Source: Dehalococcoidales bacterium
Lineage (GTDB): Bacteria; Chloroflexota; Dehalococcoidia; Dehalococcoidales; RBG-16-60-22
DNA length: 5,230 nucleotides
Assembly (NCBI GenBank): GCA_016783105.1
Contig: JADHXF010000092.1
Location: 1 to 5,230, forward strand
Direction of reading: 5' to 3'
Shown here: piece by piece, positions 1 through 4,465 of the stretch
How the letters are laid out: each line of letters begins with the position of its first letter
How positions within the stretch are numbered: the first letter of the stretch is position 1
Position numbers and translations under genes: made by a program
The notes under the pieces: generated by a model
Told to the model about the DNA's origin: nothing
Database searches by the model: none
The model's input: the letters and a program-made list of their open reading frames with translations, nothing else

Positions 1-171
1 CTGAAGGACCAGAGGCAGCATCGAGGCCACCAGGGCAAATTTTGCCAGCGCTGCCATAACCGTCCACGATTCACGGACGTTGGGTCGCTGATTTGGAATG
101 ACGATGAAAACAACGGCGACCAGTGAGACCAGTACCGCGAGCAGCGGTTTCAGCGAATAGACCGTTTCCAT
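1..171 (-). CDS. Second MnhD/NuoN-like proton-translocating antiporter subunit, N-terminal fragment
   Basis: Only the first 57 residues are in the window; the reading frame is open to the left edge. I translated it by hand: it starts METVYSLKPLLAVLVSLVAV, continues with a short polar loop (NQRPNVRESW, residues 27-36) and enters a second hydrophobic helix (about 37-56). This two-helix opening, with an RPN-x-RE-x-W loop, resembles the N-terminus of proton-conducting NuoM/NuoN/MnhD paralogs that follow mnhD in split Mrp clusters. It begins 29 bases after the mnhD stop on the same strand, so it is very likely in the same operon. The ATG at 171 is chosen; a TTG immediately before it (174) is in frame and cannot be excluded, and the in-frame stop at 183-181 limits the start to one of these two. 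No strong ribosome-binding site is visible. It should act in the cytoplasmic membrane as an extra ion channel beside MnhD. The family call rests on a short segment, so NuoN-like versus MnhD-like is not resolved. Confidence 0.72.
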   Translation of the reverse strand, partial: METVYSLKPLLAVLVSLVAVVFIVIPNQRPNVRESWTVMAALAKFALVASMLPLVLQ

Positions 172-200
172 CAATTCAGACTATTTACCCACTTTCTTCA

Positions 201-1673
201 CTATGGTAAAAGCGCCACCACGGGTTGCAGTACATACGAGACAATTAGCGCGTTCATCAAACCCAGCACGATAATACCAATTGCCAGAGTCACTATTGGT
301 CCCAAGATCCGAGCGGAAGGTTCTCTGGCCTGCTCCACCACCGGGTCACTGTCTGGAGGCGTGGTGAAGAGCTTTTCAATCATGCGGAAGAAATAGACTG
401 CGGTCAGCAGGCTGCTCGCCAGAATCACGGCGACAAAAGCCCAGTTGTTCGCCTCTATGCTTCCCAGCACCAGATACCATTTGCTGAAAAAGCCAGCCGT
501 GGGTGGGATACCTATCATGGATAAAGCGGCCACGGTAAAAGCGCCCATCATCAGCGGCATCTTTCGCCCCAGCCCGGCAAACTGTGATATGGCATGAAAC
601 CCGGTCTGGTGCCTGATGCCGCCGGCTACCAGAAAGAGGCAGCTCTTCATGAAGGCGTGGTTCAATATGTGCAACAGGGCGCCGATTAATCCCAGCGGGT
701 TGGCCAGCCCGATGCCAAGGCCGATGTAGGCCACCTGGGCCACGGTGCTGTAGGCAAGCATACGTTTGAAGTCTTTCTGGGCAATTGCCATCACCGAGCC
801 AAAGATGATGCCCACCGCCGCCACCCAGCCGATAACCGTGGTCACCGGTAGTATTTCAATGAAATACTGGGGCTCGAATATGGTGAGCATGAAGCGCACG
901 ATAACGTAAGCGGCAACCTCTATCTGTATTGCCGCCAGGATTGCCGCCACCACCGGAGGCGCATAGCTGTGGGCGTCAGGGAGCCATACATGCAGCGGGA
1001 ACAGTGCCAGTTTGATGCCCATGCCCACCACTATCAGCGCCACGGCCGCCATAATGGTTGGGGAACCGTAAAGTGGCAGCAGCAGGTTAGCCGCATCCGC
1101 CATGTTGAGTGTGCCGGTGGAAAAGTAGATAAAACCAACGCCCAACAGGTAAAAGCAACCCGCAATCGTGCCCAGAATCAAATATCGGAAGCTTGCTACC
1201 ACAGCGCGGTCGCCGCCAAGCGTTATCAGTGCGTAGCTGGCCAGGGAATATATCTCCAGGAAGACGAAAAGATTGAAAAGGTCGCCAGTAATCACCACGC
1301 CCACCAGCCCGCCGATAAGCAGGAGAAGCAACCCGTAGACGGGGATGCCACGGCGGGGGGCATGATACAGCCCTGCCTCCGGCGGGTAAATCACCGCAAT
1401 AAAGCCGATGAACACGATGATAATGACCATGAATGCCGAGAGGTGGTCGAGGACATATTCAATGCCAAATGGAGGCGGCCACCCGCCGAGAAAATAACGC
1501 AACTCCCCATCGGCAAGGACCCGGCAGAGTCCGACACCGGCAGCCACCAGTGCCAGCGCCATGCCAATCGTCGCTGTCGCATACGCCCATTTCTGCCGCC
1601 ATATGCCGACCAGTGCCGAAATAAAGCAGAACAGCAATAGCGGCGCGAGGATGAGAATAGATAAGCTGGACAT
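201..1673 (-). CDS. mnhD: Mrp antiporter subunit D (NuoM/MnhD/MbhH family), proton-translocating membrane protein
   Basis: The 490-residue product has the normal length and about 14 hydrophobic helices of the NuoL/M/N-MnhD family, which carries protons or Na+ through the cytoplasmic membrane. Visible landmarks are GDLFNLFVFLEIYSLASY (130-147) with the helix-5 Glu E140; GIKLALFPLHVWLPDAHSYA (219-238) with the helix-7 Lys K221; QKDFKRMLAYSTVAQVAYIG (299-318); LLHILNHAFMKSCLFLVAGG (333-352) with H335, H339 and K343; and GIPPTAGFFSKWYL (388-401) with K398. One oddity is that the helix-8 segment reads AAIQIEVAAYVIVRF, giving E252 where family members usually have Lys or His. The ATG directly abuts the mnhC stop (TAA then ATG), and only a weak GAG-type ribosome site precedes it, so translation probably depends on coupling to mnhC. 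A long open frame on the opposite strand (969-1640) is a shadow. The family call is secure; cation specificity (H+ or Na+) cannot be read from the sequence. Confidence 0.95.
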   Translation of the reverse strand: MSSLSILILAPLLLFCFISALVGIWRQKWAYATATIGMALALVAAGVGLCRVLADGELRYFLGGWPPPFGIEYVLDHLSAFMVIIIVFIGFIAVIYPPEAGLYHAPRRGIPVYGLLLLLIGGLVGVVITGDLFNLFVFLEIYSLASYALITLGGDRAVVASFRYLILGTIAGCFYLLGVGFIYFSTGTLNMADAANLLLPLYGSPTIMAAVALIVVGMGIKLALFPLHVWLPDAHSYAPPVVAAILAAIQIEVAAYVIVRFMLTIFEPQYFIEILPVTTVIGWVAAVGIIFGSVMAIAQKDFKRMLAYSTVAQVAYIGLGIGLANPLGLIGALLHILNHAFMKSCLFLVAGGIRHQTGFHAISQFAGLGRKMPLMMGAFTVAALSMIGIPPTAGFFSKWYLVLGSIEANNWAFVAVILASSLLTAVYFFRMIEKLFTTPPDSDPVVEQAREPSARILGPIVTLAIGIIVLGLMNALIVSYVLQPVVALLP

Positions 1674-2057
1674 TTACTCTGAACTCTCTTTCATATTAGC
1701 CATTATGGCTTTGTCATCCAGCGTTTTATAAGCGTTATAAATTCGCAGGAGAAAGGCCAGCGCCACCCCGGTCAGGGAAAGCCCCACCACGATACCGGTA
1801 AGTATCAGTACATGCGGTAGAGGGTTGATGTATTTAGCCGCCTCCATGCCGAGCATTTCGTCGATAACCGGCACCGAACCACCGGCTTTGGTGGCACCTT
1901 CGATGAAAAAGAGGAAAATAGCGGTCTGGAAGATATTCATTCCGATGAGTTTCTTCATCAGATTACGCTTGCCGAGCATCCCGTAGATGCCGATGGCCAG
2001 CAGGACAACAATCATAAAGTACACGTATCGGGATAAGAACAGGTCAATGACTACCAT
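1674..2057 (-). CDS. mnhC: Mrp antiporter subunit C (NuoK/MnhC/MbhG family)
   Basis: The product is 127 residues with three hydrophobic helices (about 10-28, 36-52 and 82-105), the architecture of NuoK-like MrpC. Diagnostic stretches are GIYGMLGKRNLMKKLIGMNI (23-42) and NPLPHVLILTGIVVGLSLTG (78-97), both hallmarks of the family. The loop between helices 2 and 3 (about 54-77) is longer than in NuoK, as expected for MrpC/MbhG. The C-terminal tail (107-127) is polar and likely cytoplasmic. Its ATG lies inside the end of mnhB (7-base overlap) and is preceded by GGTGAAAG, a modest ribosome-binding site. The stop codon abuts the mnhD start. In Mrp and Mbh complexes this subunit packs against subunit D and helps form the lateral proton pathway; that role is from family knowledge. 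Confidence 0.95.
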   Translation of the reverse strand: MVVIDLFLSRYVYFMIVVLLAIGIYGMLGKRNLMKKLIGMNIFQTAIFLFFIEGATKAGGSVPVIDEMLGMEAAKYINPLPHVLILTGIVVGLSLTGVALAFLLRIYNAYKTLDDKAIMANMKESSE

Positions 2058-2488
2058 CTTTCACCAGCCAGGCAATCGAAAATCAGTACCAGCGTGCCGA
2101 AAACAGCCAGTCCGATACCTATCTCCACGATTAAAATGCCGACTGCTCTCAACTCGGCACCGTGTATCCAGAAAAGAGGCAGATTTCCGTAGTCCAGAAA
2201 CGCCCCGCCGAACATCATGGGGACTATCCCGGCAAGGCAAAAGATGAGCATACCAGTGGCCCCAAGTGCCAGCGACAGCTTTGGCGAGAATTTTTGATAT
2301 GCGATTCCGGTGCCCAGGTATAGCCTCTGCAGTATGATGCTTACCGCCAGCAGAACACCTCCCTGGAATCCCCCGCCGGGACCGTAGTGCCCGTGGATTA
2401 TAACGTACAGCGCAAAAAGCTGAATGAACGGTATCAACAGGCTGCATATGGTCTGAACGATGATGCTTTGATAATGTTGCTTTATCAT
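2051..2488 (-). CDS. mnhB: Mrp antiporter subunit B (MnhB/MbhF family)
   Basis: This 145-residue protein has about four hydrophobic helices (roughly 10-31, 43-58, 71-95 and 112-138), matching the usual length of about 140 for MnhB. The diagnostic element is HGHYGPGGGFQGG at 32-44, the glycine-rich turn between helices 1 and 2 of the MnhB domain. The last helix contains the acidic pair E112 and E122 in GAELRAVGILIVEIGIG. The start overlaps the stop of the preceding MbhE-like gene in an ATGA arrangement, with a purine-rich GAAGAGAAAAGAAAG upstream as ribosome site, so the two are probably translationally coupled. MnhB is a structural and ion-path subunit of the Mrp/Mbh sodium-translocating part of the membrane complex. 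A second frame covering almost the same interval (2061-2447) is a shadow with no family resemblance. Confidence 0.95.
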   Translation of the reverse strand: MIKQHYQSIIVQTICSLLIPFIQLFALYVIIHGHYGPGGGFQGGVLLAVSIILQRLYLGTGIAYQKFSPKLSLALGATGMLIFCLAGIVPMMFGGAFLDYGNLPLFWIHGAELRAVGILIVEIGIGLAVFGTLVLIFDCLAGERW

Positions 2489-2760
2489 CTTTCTTTTCTC
2501 TTCATCAGGATAAGGACACAGGCCAATCCGGCAGTGAAAATCACCATCGTTTCACCCAGAGTATCGTAACCGCGATAATCGGCCAGCACCGCAGTTACGA
2601 TATTCGGGGTATGAGTGTCTTTCACTGAATTTTCAATATAGGTGGGTGAAACGTGTGTATTCGCCGGGGACTGCGGGTCAGCATGGTCAGGCAAATCAAC
2701 GGTAGCGTAAAGCATCAATGCCACGAACAGCAGCATAATGAGCGCGTTAAACCATCTCAA
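2485..2760 (-). CDS. MbhE-like subunit, equivalent to the extreme C-terminal part of MrpA
   Basis: The 91-residue product has a hydrophobic helix at about 5-22, a polar loop rich in Asp, His, Pro and Thr (23-52), and a second helix at about 70-86 followed by a basic end (MKRKER). The decisive motif is NIVTAVLADYRGYDTLGE (53-70), equivalent to the N-V-x-x-x-I-L-x-D-x-R-G-x-D-T-L-G-E signature near the C-terminus of full-length MrpA and of archaeal MbhE. In canonical bacterial Mrp this segment is fused to the large MrpA; here it is a separate gene, as in Mbh/Mbx clusters. The start is TTG at 2760, overlapping the previous stop as TTGA and supported by a GGAGG eight bases upstream. The next ATG (residue 9, 2736) would remove part of helix 1 and lacks this spacing. 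The subunit likely lines the Na+ path next to the MnhB and DUF4040 subunits. Confidence 0.88.
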   Translation of the reverse strand: MRWFNALIMLLFVALMLYATVDLPDHADPQSPANTHVSPTYIENSVKDTHTPNIVTAVLADYRGYDTLGETMVIFTAGLACVLILMKRKER

Positions 2761-3002
2761 TCTTCCGACCTCCGTCTGGTAAAGAATAGCGCTACGATGA
2801 ACAGCACTCCGCTTATTCCCGCCCCCAGCGTCGCTTCAACGAAGGCGACATCAATTGCCCCCATCTGTCCGAAGAGCAGGGCCACAAGGAAGCTGTAGAC
2901 GGCAAGCGCCGCCACCGCTGCCAGAAGGTCATGTAAAGACAGAGCAATAAGCGCGGTTACTATCAGGATTACCAACAGCCAGAAATCTATCTGCCATATC
3001 AT
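2757..3002 (-). CDS. DUF4040/MbhD-like subunit, equivalent to a C-terminal segment of MrpA
   Basis: The 81-residue protein is almost entirely hydrophobic, with three predicted helices (about 5-22, 26-45 and 53-74) and a basic/acidic tail RRRSED. The stretch DVAFVEATLGAGISGVLFIV (51-70) is characteristic of DUF4040 proteins and of archaeal MbhD, including a membrane-embedded Asp (D51) and Glu (E56) that are likely part of the ion path. In canonical MrpA this domain is the segment just before the MbhE-like end; here the two lie as adjacent overlapping genes in the same order. The ATG overlaps the mnhG stop as ATGA, with AGAGGT nine bases upstream. The reading is firm at the family level; the precise function of the separated piece is inferred from Mbh/Mrp structures. 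Confidence 0.9.
   Translation of the reverse strand: MIWQIDFWLLVILIVTALIALSLHDLLAAVAALAVYSFLVALLFGQMGAIDVAFVEATLGAGISGVLFIVALFFTRRRSED
2769..2773 (-). promoter_or_regulatory. Strong Shine-Dalgarno site that fixes the TTG start of the MbhE-like gene
   Basis: On the minus strand the sequence GGAGG is followed by eight bases and then TTG (2760-2758). The next in-frame ATG lies 24 bases further downstream, too far for this site. The spacing and the overlap of TTG with the preceding TGA stop both favour the TTG as the true start. Confidence 0.8.
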
Positions 3003-3334
3003 GACTGTTCAACCTCTTTTGCTTTCTGTTCTGTTTTTTGTCGTATCCATGGCTGGTGGCCGGTGCGCAGGGCAGCTCGGGCAATGGCGTGCGTAGCCGT
3101 AGGATTGGCAATCAGGACAAAGAATAATATAAACAGTATCTTCACGGTGTTCAGTTCCCACCCGTTGTAGACGGCCAGGCCGCTCAGCACCAGTATTGAG
3201 CCCAGCGTCTCTGACTTGCCCACGGCGTGGGTTCTGGCGTAAAAATCGGGCAGGCGGAGCAGTCCGATGGCACTTACCATCAGGAAGAAAACGCCGGCCA
3301 CAATCAGGATTATGGCGATAACCGTTCCAATCAT
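2999..3334 (-). CDS. mnhG: Mrp antiporter subunit G (MnhG/MbhC family)
   Basis: The product is 111 residues with three hydrophobic helices (about 4-26, 44-57 and 62-77). The MnhG signature GLLRLPDFYARTHAVGK (24-40) is intact, followed by SETLGSILVLSGL (41-53) and the C-terminal motif NPTATHAIARAALRTG (77-92). After that comes a charged tail (93-111) rich in Lys, Glu and Gln, expected to be cytoplasmic. The ATG shares one base with the mnhF stop (TAATG arrangement), and purine-rich GGGGAGGGGAGAGG upstream, inside the end of mnhF, provides the ribosome site. MnhG is one of the three small subunits E, F and G that form the Na+-translocating end of Mrp and Mbh complexes. Confidence 0.95.
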   Translation of the reverse strand: MIGTVIAIILIVAGVFFLMVSAIGLLRLPDFYARTHAVGKSETLGSILVLSGLAVYNGWELNTVKILFILFFVLIANPTATHAIARAALRTGHQPWIRQKTEQKAKEVEQS

Positions 3335-3603
3335 TAGAGCCTCTCCCCTCCCCGGTCGAAGTACTTCCCCAGCACAATGACGATGACGAAGTTTAACAAC
3401 GCGTAGGCGATGGCGATATCGATAAACATGTTGACGCGCTCGAAAAGGAACCCAATTAAAATCAGTATGATAAAGCCGTTGGTGCCTACCAGCCCGGCGG
3501 CGATAATCCGGTCGAATATGGTCTTCCCCACTGCTACCCGGTACAGCGCGATGGCGGTAAGCACGACAATGAAAATGGTAATGCCCAGAAGGAAAGAGTT
3601 CAT
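3334..3603 (-). CDS. mnhF: Mrp antiporter subunit F (MnhF/MbhB family)
   Basis: This 89-residue membrane protein has three helices (about 4-24, 34-54 and 60-78) and the family length. The motif RVAVGKTIFDRIIAAGLVGT (22-41) contains the conserved membrane-proximal D31-R32, and NMFIDIAIAYALLNF (58-72) contains the conserved Asp D62, thought to take part in cation transfer. Position 27 is Lys, where many MnhF proteins have a GPT turn. The tail KYFDRGGERL is polar. The start overlaps the mnhE stop as ATGA and has a clear AAGGAG ribosome site with eight-base spacing. It is the second gene of the antiporter operon as seen here. Confidence 0.95.
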   Translation of the reverse strand: MNSFLLGITIFIVVLTAIALYRVAVGKTIFDRIIAAGLVGTNGFIILILIGFLFERVNMFIDIAIAYALLNFVIVIVLGKYFDRGGERL

Positions 3604-4259
3604 TTTTCGAGCTCCTTCAGGGAGTGAACCCAGCGGACTTCTGGCCTGGGCTCTTTTTCTTCCAGGTACACCCTGGCGACTTTGCTCTGCATGGTTCCGT
3701 CAACAAGCCCCGAAGCCAGAGGTGGCTTCAATGTGTGGATAATATAATTGCCATTCTCAAGGCTGACGGTGATGGTTCCGGGCGTCAGGGTTATCGAGTT
3801 GGCCAGCGTTACCTGAGCCATGCCCTTGCGCATCCGGGTGCGAAAGAGAAGTAGTACGGGCTCGATTGGCATTTTGGGGTGCAGCACGAGATAAGCGACC
3901 TGCACGTTTGCCAGGATGATTTGAAGCAGCAGCCAGGGAATATAGAGGAGAAAACGCCACATCTGCCGGAAAACCTGCCCGCTTTTTATACCCAGTTTTT
4001 CACCACGCTGCAATGCAAAATAAAAGAGGTCGTTGGTGAGAAAAGTGACCAGGGCGGCAGCAATTGCGCCTATGATGATGTACTTTGCCTGGTAGCGACC
4101 GGAAAGCAGAAGCCAGAAGACGAACAGGACGACAAATTGCAGAATGATGCTTAATAAACGGTTCTGACCATGAATCGTGATCCCGGGTACGTTTAGAGTG
4201 TCCCCTATCGTATCCGGCACTTTTTGACTGGCGATATGGCTACGCCGTTGTAATGGCAT
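3600..4259 (-). CDS. mnhE: Mrp antiporter subunit E (MnhE/MbhA family) with N- and C-terminal extensions
   Basis: The 219-residue product is longer than typical MnhE (about 160-170). The family core begins near residue 35 with RLLSIILQFVVLFVFWLLLS (34-53), followed by a helix at about 60-75 and a third at about 102-126. The C-terminal soluble domain carries the hallmark TLANSITLTPGTITV (151-165) and a short beta-rich region ending in a polar tail (EKEPRPEVRW and onward, 201-219). Residues 1-34 are hydrophilic, not a recognisable signal peptide, and unusual for the family. The ATG at 4259 is chosen because an AGGT lies about seven bases upstream; an in-frame GTG (residue 14, 4220) is possible but has no ribosome site, and I saw no ATG, GTG or TTG close to residue 34. 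It is the first gene of the antiporter cluster, just downstream of an AT-rich promoter-like region. Its role is assembly and ion transfer in the E-F-G end of the complex. Confidence 0.93.
   Translation of the reverse strand: MPLQRRSHIASQKVPDTIGDTLNVPGITIHGQNRLLSIILQFVVLFVFWLLLSGRYQAKYIIIGAIAAALVTFLTNDLFYFALQRGEKLGIKSGQVFRQMWRFLLYIPWLLLQIILANVQVAYLVLHPKMPIEPVLLLFRTRMRKGMAQVTLANSITLTPGTITVSLENGNYIIHTLKPPLASGLVDGTMQSKVARVYLEEKEPRPEVRWVHSLKELEK
3612..3617 (-). promoter_or_regulatory. Shine-Dalgarno site for mnhF
   Basis: The minus strand reads AAGGAG, then eight bases, then the mnhF ATG at 3603. It lies inside the last codons of mnhE, so mnhF can be initiated independently as well as by coupling to mnhE termination. 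Confidence 0.75.
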
Positions 4260-4287
4260 TTATTTACCTGTCACAAGCTTAGACCAT

Positions 4288-4302
4288 GATTCAGGATTCA
4301 GG
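4288..4302. repeat. Short tandem direct repeat in the mnhE leader
   Basis: On the plus strand GATTCAG occurs twice in a row, followed by G (2 x 7 bases plus one). It lies between the candidate promoter and the mnhE start, about 29 bases upstream of the ATG. It could be an operator half-site pair or a chance duplication; nothing in the window distinguishes these. Confidence 0.4.
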
Positions 4303-4329
4303 CTTCCGCTATATTGCTTATACTTGTTG

Positions 4330-4359
4330 ATAATAATACTTATCTGTTGTTTTTGTAAA
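4330..4359 (-). promoter_or_regulatory. Candidate sigma70-type promoter for the mnh operon
   Basis: On the minus strand TTTACA (4359-4354; one mismatch to TTGACA) is followed by an 18-base spacer and TATTAT (4335-4330; one mismatch to TATAAT). An overlapping TATTAT three bases closer (4338-4333) would give a 15-base spacer. Transcription would start near 4323, giving a leader of about 60 bases before mnhE. The surrounding 60 bases (4321-4380) hold only 15 G or C, in contrast to the GC-richer genes on both sides. This is a pattern match in AT-rich DNA, where chance matches are common. Confidence 0.45.
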
Positions 4360-4438
4360 ATAGGCAGATATGCTTATTGAGGAGGCACTGCGGACCACGA
4401 GTTTGATTGCTCTATTACCCGATGTTGATGAAGAGTGA

Positions 4439-4452
4439 ACAATATTTATTGT
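4439..4452. repeat. 14-bp AT-rich palindrome just downstream of the isomerase-like gene
   Basis: ACAATATTTATTGT has perfect 6-base arms around a two-base centre. It lies 13 bases past the isomerase stop codon. It is AT-rich and not followed by a T-run on the minus strand, so it does not look like an intrinsic terminator. It may be a regulator-binding site, but it is also about 80 bases upstream of the candidate -35 box, distant for a simple repressor operator. Confidence 0.35.
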
Positions 4453-4465
4453 GGTATATATTCGG

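Noticed and set aside
1..171. Identification of the leftmost gene as MbhI or a hydrogenase-linked subunit
   Set aside because: The visible 57 residues look like the N-terminus of a NuoM/NuoN/MnhD-type antiporter subunit, and nothing in the window shows a hydrogenase or ferredoxin motif.
172..174. TTG as start of the leftmost gene
   Set aside because: It is in frame directly before an ATG and has no better ribosome site, so the ATG at 171 is the simpler choice; it remains possible.
969..1640. Long plus-strand open frame of 223 codons opposite mnhD
   Set aside because: Its translation is rich in His, Gln and Arg with no recognisable family or membrane pattern, while the minus-strand frame has all MnhD motifs. 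It is an antisense shadow of a GC-rich gene.
3410..3742. Plus-strand open frame of 110 codons across mnhF and the end of mnhE
   Set aside because: It is antisense to two well-supported genes and has low-complexity, non-family-like sequence.
4378..4405. Possible intrinsic terminator after the isomerase-like gene (GC-rich patch with GGTCCGCAGTGCC on the minus strand)
   Set aside because: The arms do not form a stable perfect hairpin and no T-run follows on the minus strand.
4370..4438. Small plus-strand open frame (22 residues, MLIEEALRTTSLIALLPDVD plus EE) with an AGG six bases upstream, in the intergenic gap
   Set aside because: It is too short to judge, has no promoter I can support on the plus strand, and no family match I can defend. 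It could be a gene remnant; a search of relatives for this peptide would decide.
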